Both the position numbers and the translations under genes were made by a program. This document shows, piece after piece, positions 55,401 through 62,428 of a stretch of 64,000 bases of DNA; positions within the stretch are counted from its first letter, which is position 1, and each line of letters opens with the position of its first letter. The stretch is from NCBI RefSeq assembly GCF_050231725.1, contig NZ_CP077172.1:1178001-1242000 (forward strand), in the 5' to 3' direction. This DNA is from Fusobacterium nucleatum_L. Its GTDB lineage: Bacteria; Fusobacteriota; Fusobacteriia; Fusobacteriales; Fusobacteriaceae. Below the pieces are notes generated by a model that worked only from the letters and a program-made list of their open reading frames with translations, had not been told where the DNA came from and did not search any database.

Positions 55401-57006
55401 ATTAGAAGATGCTGTTAAAGCTGGAAAAATAACTTCTGACCCTAAGGGTAATGAATTAAAACCAGTAGGTAACACAGATAAAGAGCTAGAAGGAGTTAAA
55501 ATCACTATTAAAAATGGAAAACCTATCTTTACAAGAAATGGTCGTGAAGTTACAGCAGAAGAAGTTACTAAATTATTTGGAAAGGCAAAATCAAATCTTG
55601 GAATGTCTAATGTAGGATTCTATATAGATACTCTAGGAAGAACAAAACCTATTGATATTGATGGAGCAAATCCACCTGTAAATAGTCAATTAATTGTAGG
55701 AACTGAGTATTCTGAAAGAACTAATTCAAAACAATGGTTTGTAAAAGATGAGGTGCTAAAACCATTCTTAGAAAAGCTTCAAAATGGAACTTATAAGTTA
55801 AAATCATTTTCTGGTTCTCTAACTTGGATGGCAACTCCTGTATTAGATAAAGATGGTAACATTAAAGGGATAGCAATGGCTAAAATTCCTTATACTTCTT
55901 TTGTAGAGAAAAAATCTAATGCATATAACTTCACAGATGGATTAGAACAAAGATATGATAAAAATGCATTGGATTCTGCTGAAAAAAGAATATTTAATCT
56001 TTTAAATAGTATAGGAAAGAAAGAAGGTAGCCTTTTAGCACAAGCCTTTGATGAAATGATGGGACACCAATATGCAAATGTTCAACAAAGAATAAATGCA
56101 ACAGGAAATATTTTAGATGGAGAGTTTGATTATCTAAGAAGTGAATGGCAAACAGTATCTAAGGATTCAAATAAAATAAAAGTATTTGGAACTAATGGGG
56201 AATACAAAACAGATACTGCTGGTATAATTGATTATAAGAATTATGCTTATGGTGTAGCTTATGTTCATGAAGATGAGTCTGTAAGACTAGGAAAAACTTT
56301 TGGTTGGTATACAGGTATAGTTCATAATACATTTAGATTTAAAGATATTGGAAGATCAAGAGAACAAATGTTACAAACAAAACTTGGAGCATTTAAGTCA
56401 ATACCACTTGGTTATAATAATATCTTAAATTGGACAATATCTGGGGAAGTATTTGCAGGATACAATAAAATGTATAGAAGATTCTTAGTAGTAAAGGAAA
56501 TATTCCATGCAAAATCTAATTATTATTCTTATGGAGCAGGAATTAAAAATGAAATAAGTAGTAATTTTAGATTGAGTGAAGACTTCTCATTTAAACCTTA
56601 TGCATCTATAAAAACAGAATATGGAAGAATGTCTAAGATAAAAGAAAATAGAGGAGAGGTAAAACTAGAAGTTAAATCAAATGATTATCTATCAATGAAA
56701 TCAGAAGTAGGAGCAGAACTTGCATATAGACATCTATTTGATAGAAAGACATTGGCAGTAGGCTTAACAGTAGCTTATGAAAATGAATTAGGAAGAGTAG
56801 CAGATGGAAGAAATAAAGCTAAGGTAGCTGGTACAACAGCAGATTGGTTCAATATCAAAGGAGAAAAAGAAGATAGAAAAGGAAATATAAAAACAGACTT
56901 AAATATCGGCTTAGATAACCAAAGATATGGAGTAACTGCAAATGTAGGATATGACAGAAAAGGACATAATGTAAGAGGTGGATTAGGTTTAAGAGTTATA
57001 TTCTAA
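46423..57006 (+). CDS. Giant type Va autotransporter adhesin (RadD/Fap2/CmpA family)
   Basis: The roughly 3,527-residue protein has an extended N-terminal signal (basic KSLRSIAKRYKSVKYS, then a hydrophobic core to about residue 42), a short coiled coil (about 45-90), a Trp/Tyr-rich block, and a proline-rich linker (about 220-300). A very long beta-helical passenger follows, built of loose repeats such as SVGMYAEN / NEGTINV / GENNVGMY. The C-terminal barrel (from about 3190) ends in LRVIF, with the final Phe needed for outer-membrane insertion. In F. nucleatum such proteins bind streptococci, host lectin ligands or immune receptors. From memory, the position behind tuf fits CmpA, but identity is not proven. 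I chose ATG 46423 over GTG 46414 because GAGG (46411-46414) is then well spaced. Confidence 0.9.
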   Translation: MESNLSNIEKSLRSIAKRYKSVKYSVGLAILFLMMGVGAFSEEANTIMTREEIASSKESLRNLIGSLQSKRKQLKAENEKSLAGLRLELIQLMEQGEQVVKSPWSSWQFGMNYMYNNWRGTYKGTGDKKEKYWYNSAFIRPNWKLRNALDGDSEGNPIGAPITPGDEPTDSWKKAPGAGGGAVVPENNALWSSINKRRRWGLVELRKVVEPVTEIEILARIFPKEISPRTFDLKIKDPEDAPKGPEIETPEVTTPLKPTEIEIPTVDKIDIPTPNINPNVAFQNPSTPEVSPSINIPSRNPILPLNLVALKASIKESIAAPKVKEPPVEAVDFTLDPTGDSLPYKLFQRIKDNNSSSSKFNTRTDVGGSATPRYEFKSANDSIFGITDPEKAWQKYWEYWKAGNWFKKENGRIKITVGDIKKHDYLTLNGVRGNLDLGKDIDIDVVAENNRAMIVDETSDRKDSFDNPNVHKGPTVEFGGNINLKRSQNVGIDLQGTHLGTHYDPAYLTVRNYGNIIGHYEKYSFKDTDGTIKEKYSTNQIGMSFNNADGSYNSTMSRIINGKKGSDIGTINLNSPKSAGIQLKPEDPHNWQPLKWQTEDWSKNGIVRSQPYPNMGRVLMRAENDGDINVNGTGSFGILTVFNKGVDKKLFAHQNPNDDKTTYKMVGKKDPNDNNNWKIVFVDKNGDPIIGTDGKYAQTWDKIKEEDKAKLAILEPEDLLRERLYGDSNTYLRVAPGGEIGRSALSDSKYQSGIFNTGNINISGDGSIGVGLLHEIQRVEIGGNINIGTDDNIDQEKNSLGSVKGNLDGNDKTKVENAVGVFAGVPTKPVEKNEYDTLIQGNKGHKNDGTAVGKDKDGKDIKTLGSLAGTKTVELNGKITLGKNAKSSIGAWVGDDKERELGDGKITEKSINPDGSEKSEVLNGKRLLKRSGDITAKENSTIEVGGENNFGFVVNNSAHNSYFEKSDSNKTSFTKAEYEMYQRYIAGNSTADDKASTSYKEITKIDHLIHKIDKEHHGKGINKGKITVTGSSSVGFAMVKGGNSENSGTISVGDTAKKSIAFYGEQDKFTNTGTIEATANTDSGNENTAVYLNGKNDNNKIHFKNEGDISLKEKTAGSGAKDNVAVYAQGKYHFEHNKGTINVAASGVGLYLKGDKGGIADIASTIKLKDNTSNNTTIGVYSDGDAKVNFKSGSKLEIGKRGIGLYSANAAKFNSTFTIEDKLKTTLGENSTLAYLKGDNTKTTNVGDFLNKIDLETDMGKNSNLVYATGGTTAILDENKTVTEGGAESTAVLSANDGSTVKVAKDKELKTNTHTALLANNATASNEGKIESTREKGIGIYAVNSKDSEKGGYNEGKITVNKNESVGMLGENSTLVNKKVDNTKGGNIVVESQKSIAMLGTKASKVENQWAIDLENDSINGFEDGLVGIAVNGENSTGSNSGGINIGAIKKTKYSVGMLAEDGATIKNEATGKITGFGENNVGMYSRGANLKETTAINEGIVDMQNKGSAGMFGYHTTILNKGKINVAGNSAAMYSKDANAVNEKEISLKGEGSAGILEELGDYVQIEGKNTESGTINVTKDKSVGMYGKNAEELFATTGDTPKLTLTNEGRIDIKSNNSAGMKIERKALGISKKENMRAVNKGKINLVADKENNVGMSAYEAIAENESDISVLSKKSIGMFAQKNGTITNRGNISSTGEENIGMVAKDADSEAINEGEISLEGKSSLGMVASESGKVLNKKNITTKGEHSLGMYIRENSTGENTADGVISLLEKESVGMYAENNGSADTAKNSGTINLGANGATSKSLIGMYAKAEAGKKAGVKNSGTINVNTKDSVGMYAENGNADVDDVELVNEKEINVNAENSVGIFAKKAKVSKVGKIKLGDSADSSVATYVSEGGTVNTDDADIDLGTKNQKRVAYYINGAGSSLTGSKIGKISGYGVGVFLEGKAGSVATLNGNTPELDYTNGRHKGNGLIGLFLKGETNISAYKKGITVGDTVDKKYAIGVYADKQGTSSTPYEFSNNIKTGKNGVGIFADNDSNLKYNGKMEIGNGTEAGTGIFIAKKGSGSNKVSLGDDAEITLKGDKGVGAIVSEGAEFDGGKATINLLGKGVGVFGKKGSIINIGSWTFKNNGHNAEEVRSEEGQVHITSDKKIKPKITLTHVINGETSVDTGKTITAEDDGTIKSEENIALMAEGIKNPGMTWKNPDFEAWNDGTIDFTNSKKSIAIYADSARIKNNGTIKMGENSVGIYGVYQDKTRKYDGAPSGFKNKLEVTTTDKSVIELGKGSAGIYLKNAEKLNSEGTIKSTAGSTRNTGIFVQNGQDSEADNNKVLNMINKANINLGNGSVGIYSKGSSTNRNKINNSGNITVGDSIEKQGIEKGAPSIGLYMENTELTSTGNVTVGKRGIAFYGDNSIISVNGGTLNYQNKGMLAYLKNGSKFTYSLGDIVADGNPTLYLENSEAKLDGSGNKVNMTVNKDAIGAYVKGNSKLEGLKEINLAENGTGLVLEETDLTVDAEKIASTAEKAKGIIAKKSNLSNKAKINLSGNGSIGIYSVTDVEKNINNEGSIDIAGENSLGVYLKGKQTFTNSADINVAASKDISKPTIGVYAKEGSSKIVHNSGNINVGEKSVGIYSTSDSDVEINDGKLHVKDQGVGIYKENGKVLFKGNLEVANHTAKDDTKPVGVYAVNGTEIEDKAKSITIGEKSYGFVLDNKDPNKTNKYTNTNTGTVTMKSGSTFLYSNGKADITNNRDIASNGADHLTTFYIKNGGNFVNNANLDFTSGKGNAGIYASGTNTIATNGTNGKITVGETDFIDPLTGKPYVDQNKITYGIGMVADKGAKIINRGDITVKRNKSIGMYGDGKGTVVENYGNIFLSGRDATKANPINSMTGVYVNNGATFRNYGNIRTIDSYALKNGKIKDTVNGMVGVAALNGSTFENYGKIDIDTANSNGVTIRDSVIKNYGNFRIRVRGQGSTAVTYRGITYNSIKELEDAVKAGKITSDPKGNELKPVGNTDKELEGVKITIKNGKPIFTRNGREVTAEEVTKLFGKAKSNLGMSNVGFYIDTLGRTKPIDIDGANPPVNSQLIVGTEYSERTNSKQWFVKDEVLKPFLEKLQNGTYKLKSFSGSLTWMATPVLDKDGNIKGIAMAKIPYTSFVEKKSNAYNFTDGLEQRYDKNALDSAEKRIFNLLNSIGKKEGSLLAQAFDEMMGHQYANVQQRINATGNILDGEFDYLRSEWQTVSKDSNKIKVFGTNGEYKTDTAGIIDYKNYAYGVAYVHEDESVRLGKTFGWYTGIVHNTFRFKDIGRSREQMLQTKLGAFKSIPLGYNNILNWTISGEVFAGYNKMYRRFLVVKEIFHAKSNYYSYGAGIKNEISSNFRLSEDFSFKPYASIKTEYGRMSKIKENRGEVKLEVKSNDYLSMKSEVGAELAYRHLFDRKTLAVGLTVAYENELGRVADGRNKAKVAGTTADWFNIKGEKEDRKGNIKTDLNIGLDNQRYGVTANVGYDRKGHNVRGGLGLRVIF

Positions 57007-57024
57007 TAAGGTATTATTTTCAAA

Positions 57025-57063
57025 AAAGAAGGTTGGATTTTTTCAACCTTCTTTATTTTTTTA
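57025..57063 (+). terminator. Terminator after the autotransporter
   Basis: AAAGAAGGTTG pairs with CAACCTTCTTT around an eight-base loop and is followed by T residues. Confidence 0.85.
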
Positions 57064-57072
57064 GTAAAAATT

Positions 57073-57102
57073 TAAAGGGATGTGTATTTTGACATCCCTT
57101 TA
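57073..57102 (-). terminator. Terminator of the minus-strand NfeD-stomatin operon
   Basis: TAAAGGGATGT pairs with ACATCCCTTTA around an eight-base loop. On the minus strand it follows the stomatin-like gene and leads into TTTTTAC. Confidence 0.7.
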
Positions 57103-57114
57103 TAAATTATTCTG

Positions 57115-57999
57115 TTATTTTATTTCTTTAATAGCTTGCATAAATCCAGCTAAATTTTGAATCTCACTAGGAATAAGAATTTTTGTAGATTTTCCATCAG
57201 CAACTTTCTCAAATGTAGTGAAAGATTTTAATGCTAGAATTTCTTTAGTTGGTTTAGCTTCATTTAAAACTTTAATAGCTTCAGCTTCAGCTTTTTGTAC
57301 TTCAAGAATAGCTTGAGCTCTACCTTCAGCTTCTTTTATTTTAACTTCTTTTTCAGCTTCAGCTCTTAGGATTGCAGATTGTTTTTCCCCTTCTGCAACA
57401 AGAATAGCAGATTCTCTTGTAGCTTGAGCTTCAAGAATTTTAGCTCTTTTTTCTCTTTCAGCTTTCATTTCCTTTTCCATTGCAACTCTTATATCATTTG
57501 GTGGAAGTATAGATTTTAATTCCACTCTATTTACTTTTATTCCCCAAGGATCAGTCGCATCATCTAGTTCTTGACGCATTTTAGTATTAATGATATCTCT
57601 TGATGTCAAAGTTTCATCAACTGTCATATCTCCTATAATGTTTCTAAGAGTTGTAGCAGTTAAATTCTCAATAGCTGACAAAGGTCTTTCAACACCATAA
57701 GTATATAACTTAGGGTCAGTTATTTGGAAATAGACAACAGTATCAATTTGCATAGTCGCATTATCTTTTGTGATAACTGCTTGTGGATCAAAATCAACAA
57801 CTTGTTCTTTAAGTGAAACTATTCTTGATACTCTATCAAAGAATGGGTTGATAAAATTTAAACCAGAACTTAAAGATTGATAATATTTTCCTAATTTTTC
57901 AACAATATAAACTTGTGATTCAGGAACAATTTTAACAGCTTTAAGCATAACAATAGCTATTAAAATAAATAATAAAACAAAAAATGGTATAAAAAACAT
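57115..57999 (-). CDS. SPFH/band-7 membrane protein (stomatin/QmcA-like)
   Basis: The 294-residue protein has one N-terminal membrane helix (residues 2-22), an SPFH domain (about 25-190: VPESQVYIVEKLGKYYQSL, VVYFQITDPKLYTYGVE, LRNIIGDMTVDETLTSRD) and an Ala/Glu-rich coiled coil (about 190-260) ending in a hydrophobic tail. Such proteins assemble ring-shaped scaffolds in membrane microdomains and often act with proteases. The NfeD gene directly upstream in the same operon is the classical partner. Confidence 0.9.
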   Translation of the reverse strand: MFFIPFFVLLFILIAIVMLKAVKIVPESQVYIVEKLGKYYQSLSSGLNFINPFFDRVSRIVSLKEQVVDFDPQAVITKDNATMQIDTVVYFQITDPKLYTYGVERPLSAIENLTATTLRNIIGDMTVDETLTSRDIINTKMRQELDDATDPWGIKVNRVELKSILPPNDIRVAMEKEMKAEREKRAKILEAQATRESAILVAEGEKQSAILRAEAEKEVKIKEAEGRAQAILEVQKAEAEAIKVLNEAKPTKEILALKSFTTFEKVADGKSTKILIPSEIQNLAGFMQAIKEIK

Positions 58000-58017
58000 A
58001 AAATAAAACCTCCTAAT

Positions 58018-58437
58018 TTATTTTTTTATAATAATTTTATTTCCTTTAAAAGCAGAAATTATAGGAATATCCCCTACTTCAAAAATATCGGTACTTAATG
58101 CAGTCCAAATAGAGCCTTTGTAACTGACATCATAAATCTTTTCATCTTTACTGACATCGATAATTTTTTTTATCACAATACTTGTATCAATTATTTCAGC
58201 ATCAAAATTATCCTTATTCTTAGAAAGTATTTTTTTAGCAAGAGGTCTAATAAATATGATAGCTAAAACAGAGATAACAATAAAAAAAGGTAACTCTACT
58301 TTTAAATTATCAAACATTAAAGAAACAAATATCGTTATAGCAGCTGCAAAAGCAAACCAAACTGAAACAAGAGCAGGCCCTATAAATTCAATAACAGAAA
58401 AAACAATTGTAAGTATTAACCAAAATACATATCCCAA
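58018..58437 (-). CDS. NfeD-family membrane protein
   Basis: The 139-residue protein has two to three membrane helices (residues about 3-65), then a soluble OB-fold domain (about 80-139: DAEIIDTSIVIKKIIDV, YDVSYKGSIWTALSTD, ISAFKGNKIIIKK). It is the short NfeD form without the serine-protease domain. NfeD proteins pair with SPFH proteins in membrane-quality or lipid-raft functions. The gene starts the two-gene operon, with a GGAGGAA ribosome-binding site and an 18-base gap to the stomatin gene. Confidence 0.87.
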   Translation of the reverse strand: MGYVFWLILTIVFSVIEFIGPALVSVWFAFAAAITIFVSLMFDNLKVELPFFIVISVLAIIFIRPLAKKILSKNKDNFDAEIIDTSIVIKKIIDVSKDEKIYDVSYKGSIWTALSTDIFEVGDIPIISAFKGNKIIIKK

Positions 58438-58657
58438 TTTTATTCCTCCTTTTAGTAATTTTACTTGTTTCTTTTAATTATAACACAAAAATTTTATTTT
58501 GCATCAGATTTAAAAATAATTGTAACTAAAGTTTTAGAAATGTTTAAAAAAGTATAAAAAAAATAATATTTTTAAAGAAAATATGATATAATTAGTTTAT
58601 TAATGTAAGTATAGAAATTTTTTTGATTTTTATATAAAAATAAGGAGGAAAAGGAAA

Positions 58658-60127
58658 ATGTTTGCTTATTTACAAAAAATTGGTAAGGCACTTATGGTAC
58701 CAGTTGCAGTTTTACCAGCAGCGGCCATAATGCTAGGGGTAGGTTATTGGATTGATCCAACTGGTTGGGGGGCTAATAGTCAGTTGGCAGCTTTCTTGAT
58801 AAAAGCAGGGGCAGCTATATTAGATAATATGCCAATATTATTTGCTATTGGGGTTGCCTATGGTTTATCAAAGGATAAAGATGGAGCAGCAGCTCTTGCA
58901 GGACTTGTAGCATTTGAAATAGTTACAACTTTATTGTCAACAGGAGCAGTGTCTCAAATAATGGGTATTCCCCAAGAAGAAGTTCATGCTGCATTTGGAA
59001 AAATTAATAACCAATTTATAGGAATACTTTGTGGAGTTGTGTCAGGAGAGTTATACAATAAATTCCATAAAATTGAACTTCCTAGATTTTTGGCATTTTT
59101 TAGTGGAAAGAGATTTGTTCCAATCATTACATCAGTTGTGATGATAGTTGTTTCATTTATCTTAACTTACATATGGCCAATTATTTATGGAGCATTAGTA
59201 ACTTTTGGAACAGGTGTTGCTAAATTAGGACCAGTTGGAGCAGGAATTTATGGATTCTTCAATAGATTATTGATACCAGTTGGATTACACCACGCAGTGA
59301 ACTCTGTATTCTGGTTTAATGTCGCAGGAATAAATGATATTGGAAGATTCTGGGGAAGTCCTGATATGGCTTATGCAGAATTACCAGAAATTTTACAAGG
59401 AACATATCATGTTGGAATGTATCAAGCAGGATTCTTCCCAATAATGATGTTTGGACTTTTAGGAGCTTGTGTTGCCTTTATTCAAACTTCAAAACCAGAA
59501 AATAGAACTAAAATATTTTCTATAATGGTTGCTGCTGGATTTACAAGTTTCTTAACAGGAGTAACAGAACCAATAGAATTTGCATTTATGTTTGTTGCAC
59601 CAGTTCTTTATTTATTACATGCACTACTTACAGGAGTTTCATTATTCTTAGCAGCATCATTTAACTGGATGGCAGGATTTAGTTTCTCAGGAGGATTTAT
59701 AGATTTCTTCCTATCATTAAAAAATCCAAATGCAAATAATCCATTTATGCTAATAGTTTTAGGTTTAGTATTCTTTGTAATTTATTACTTTGTATTCCTA
59801 TTTGTTATAAAAGCATTTAACTTAAAAACACCAGGAAGAGAAGAAAGTGAAGAAGAAAAAGCAGAAGCTGTAAAAGTTAAAACTACAAATTCTGAATTAG
59901 CAGAATCATTAGTAGGTTTATTAGGTGGAGCAGATAATATAGTTGAAGTGGATAACTGTACTACAAGACTTAGATTAAAAGTTAAAGATAGTGCTAATGT
60001 TAAAGAAGGAGAAATTAAAAAATTAGTTCCAGGAGTATTAAAACCTACAAAAGAATCAGTACAAGTAATAATAGGACCACATGTTGAATTTGTTGCTACT
60101 GAATTAAAAAGAATATTAGGAAAATAA
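58658..60127 (+). CDS. PTS EIICB component, glucose/N-acetylglucosamine family
   Basis: The 489-residue protein has the EIIC membrane domain (residues 1-385, about ten helices; MVPVAVLPAAAIMLGVGYWI, LIPVGLHHAVNSVFWF, FLTGVTEPIEFAFMF) followed by an EIIB domain (about 405-489) with VDNCTTRLRLKVKD, whose cysteine near residue 433 is phosphorylated. There is no EIIA domain on the chain, so it must use a EIIA encoded elsewhere. The GVTEPIEF motif with the EIIC-EIIB order fits NagE/PtsG-like transporters; N-acetylglucosamine, glucose and maltose cannot be told apart. TATAAT (58587-58592) lies upstream. Confidence 0.9.
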   Translation: MFAYLQKIGKALMVPVAVLPAAAIMLGVGYWIDPTGWGANSQLAAFLIKAGAAILDNMPILFAIGVAYGLSKDKDGAAALAGLVAFEIVTTLLSTGAVSQIMGIPQEEVHAAFGKINNQFIGILCGVVSGELYNKFHKIELPRFLAFFSGKRFVPIITSVVMIVVSFILTYIWPIIYGALVTFGTGVAKLGPVGAGIYGFFNRLLIPVGLHHAVNSVFWFNVAGINDIGRFWGSPDMAYAELPEILQGTYHVGMYQAGFFPIMMFGLLGACVAFIQTSKPENRTKIFSIMVAAGFTSFLTGVTEPIEFAFMFVAPVLYLLHALLTGVSLFLAASFNWMAGFSFSGGFIDFFLSLKNPNANNPFMLIVLGLVFFVIYYFVFLFVIKAFNLKTPGREESEEEKAEAVKVKTTNSELAESLVGLLGGADNIVEVDNCTTRLRLKVKDSANVKEGEIKKLVPGVLKPTKESVQVIIGPHVEFVATELKRILGK

Positions 60128-60137
60128 AAAAATAGAA

Positions 60138-60165
60138 AACTGCTATATTTAATATAGCAGTTTTT
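60138..60165 (+). terminator. Terminator after the PTS gene
   Basis: A perfect inverted repeat (AACTGCTATATT and its complement) followed by a T-run. Confidence 0.85.
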
Positions 60166-60307
60166 ATTATTTAAGACATTTTGCTTTTTATTCGTGATAA
60201 AGGTACAAAAAATAAAAATAAACATTGACTATTTAATATAAAAAAAGTTAAAATGTAAACATGAAATAATTTTAAAATTAAATATTTTAATAAAGGGGGC
60301 AATGTAT

Positions 60308-62374
60308 ATGAAAGTTTTTACCACAGAAAATATTAGAAATATCTCTCTATTAGGACATAGAGGCTCTGGGAAGACTACACTTGTAGAGTCTATTCTTTAT
60401 GTTAAGGACTATATAAAGAGAAAAGGAGATGTAGAAAATGGAACTACTGTTTCTGACTTTGATAAGGAAGAAATCCGTAGAATTTTCTCAATAAATACAT
60501 CTTTAATTCCAGTTGAACATAATGATGTTAAACTTAATTTCCTAGATACACCAGGGTATTTTGATTTTGTTGGAGAAGTAGTATCATCATTAAGAGTATC
60601 TGCTTCTGCTGTGCTTGTTTTAGATGCAACTGCTGGAGTGGAAGTTGGAACTGAAAAAGCTTGGAAACTACTTGAAGAAAGAAAATTGCCTAGAATTATT
60701 TTTGTAAATAAAATGGATAAAGGTTATGTAAATTATCCAAAACTTTTAGCTGAATTAAAGGAAAAATTTGGAAAGAAAATTGCTCCTTTCTGTATTCCAA
60801 TAGGCGAAAAAGAAGAATTTAAGGGATTTGTAAATGTAGTAGATATGGTAGGAAGAGTATTTGATGGAAAAGAATGTGTAGACACTGCTATTCCAGATGA
60901 TATAGATGTTAGTGAAGTTAGAAATCTATTATTTGAAGCCATTGCTGAAACTGATGAAGTTTTAATGGATAAATATTTTGCAGGAGAAGAATTTACAAAA
61001 GAAGAAATAATTAAAGGGCTACATAAAGGAGTAGTTAATGGAGATATAGTTCCAGTTATGGTTGGTTCTGCCCAACAAAATATAGGAATACACACTTTAT
61101 TAAATTATTTAGAATTATATATGCCTTGCCCAACTGAATTATTTAGTGGACAAAGAATAGGAGAAGACCCAACAACTCAACAAGAAAAAGTTGTAAAAAT
61201 ATCTTCTGAAAATCCATTCTCTGCAATAGTTTTTAAAACTTTGGTTGATCCATTTATTGGAAAAATCACTTTCTTTAAGGTAAACTCAGGAACTATTAAG
61301 AAAGAAACAGAAGTATTTAACCCTAAGAAAAATAAAAAAGAAAGAATTGCTCAAATTATGACGATGCAAGGAAATAAACAAATAGAACTTGATGAGTTAC
61401 ATGCAGGAGATATAGGAGCAACAACTAAGTTACAATTTACTCAAACTGGAGATACTTTATGTGATAAAAACTTCCCAGTTGTATTTAATAAAATAAGATT
61501 CCCTAAACCAAATATTTATTCAGGTGTATTGCCAGCAGATAAAAATGATGATGAAAAATTAAGTACAGCAATACAAAGAGTTATGGAGGAAGATCCAACA
61601 TTTGTTATGACTAGAAACTATGAAACAAAACAATTATTGATAGGTGGACAAGGGGAAAAACACCTATACATAATTTTATGTAAGATAAAAAATAAATTTG
61701 GAGTACATGCTGAATTAGAAGATGTTGTAGTTTCTTATCGTGAAACTATACTTGGAAAAGCAGAAGTTCAAGGAAAACATAAAAAACAATCTGGTGGAGC
61801 AGGTCAATTTGGAGATGTATTTATAAGATTTGAACACTCTGAAAAAGATTTTGAATTTGTAGATGAAATAAAAGGTGGAGTTGTTCCTAAAAACTATATT
61901 CCAGCAGTAGAAAAAGGACTTATAGAAGCTAAAGAAAAAGGGGTTTTAGCAGGATACCCTGTTATCAACTTTAAAGCAACTCTATATGATGGAAGTTATC
62001 ACCCAGTAGATTCTAATGATTTATCATTTAAACTAGCAGCTATTCTTGCATTTAAATCTGGTATGGAAAAGGCTAAACCTGTTCTTTTAGAACCAGTTGT
62101 TAGAATGGAAATTAGAATCCCAGAAGAATATATGGGAGATGTAATGGGAGACTTAAACAAAAGAAGAGGTAGAGTTTTAGGTATGGATCATACTGAAAAT
62201 GGTGAACAACTTTTACTTGCAGAAGTCCCAGAAGCTGAAATATTAAAATACTCTATTGATTTAAGAGCATTAACACAAGGTAGAGGGGAATTTGAATATG
62301 AATTTGTAAGATATGAAGAAGTTCCTGAAAATATTTCTAAGAGAATTAAAGAAGAAAGAAATAAAGATAAATAG
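60308..62374 (+). CDS. Elongation factor G-like GTPase (FusA2 type)
   Basis: A full-length EF-G paralogue of 688 residues with G1 GHRGSGKTT, G3 LDTPGYFDFVGEV, G4 VNKMDKG and domains II to V. Compared with the authentic EF-G at 42.8 kb, switch I reads EEIRRIFSI instead of QERGITI, so the magnesium-binding threonine is missing, and the G1 loop has HRGSG instead of HIDAG. Such EF-G-like proteins occur in several phyla; roles in recycling, stress or ribosome rescue have been proposed. I prefer the ATG at 60308 (eight bases after GGGGG) to the one at 60302. Confidence 0.88.
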   Translation: MKVFTTENIRNISLLGHRGSGKTTLVESILYVKDYIKRKGDVENGTTVSDFDKEEIRRIFSINTSLIPVEHNDVKLNFLDTPGYFDFVGEVVSSLRVSASAVLVLDATAGVEVGTEKAWKLLEERKLPRIIFVNKMDKGYVNYPKLLAELKEKFGKKIAPFCIPIGEKEEFKGFVNVVDMVGRVFDGKECVDTAIPDDIDVSEVRNLLFEAIAETDEVLMDKYFAGEEFTKEEIIKGLHKGVVNGDIVPVMVGSAQQNIGIHTLLNYLELYMPCPTELFSGQRIGEDPTTQQEKVVKISSENPFSAIVFKTLVDPFIGKITFFKVNSGTIKKETEVFNPKKNKKERIAQIMTMQGNKQIELDELHAGDIGATTKLQFTQTGDTLCDKNFPVVFNKIRFPKPNIYSGVLPADKNDDEKLSTAIQRVMEEDPTFVMTRNYETKQLLIGGQGEKHLYIILCKIKNKFGVHAELEDVVVSYRETILGKAEVQGKHKKQSGGAGQFGDVFIRFEHSEKDFEFVDEIKGGVVPKNYIPAVEKGLIEAKEKGVLAGYPVINFKATLYDGSYHPVDSNDLSFKLAAILAFKSGMEKAKPVLLEPVVRMEIRIPEEYMGDVMGDLNKRRGRVLGMDHTENGEQLLLAEVPEAEILKYSIDLRALTQGRGEFEYEFVRYEEVPENISKRIKEERNKDK

Positions 62375-62384
62375 AAACAAGTTT

Positions 62385-62411
62385 AAAAATCAGGGGAAAC
62401 CCTGATTTTTT
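62385..62411 (+). terminator. Terminator after the EF-G-like gene
   Basis: AAAAATCAGGG and CCCTGATTTTT form an 11-bp stem with loop GAAA, followed by T. Confidence 0.85.
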
Positions 62412-62428
62412 CGGTTATTTGTCAAATA

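Noticed and set aside
48000..55500. Many short repeated motifs that might suggest a CRISPR or tandem-repeat array
   Set aside because: The repeats are in-frame, variable in length and spacing, and code for beta-helix rungs. There are no constant direct repeats with unique spacers.
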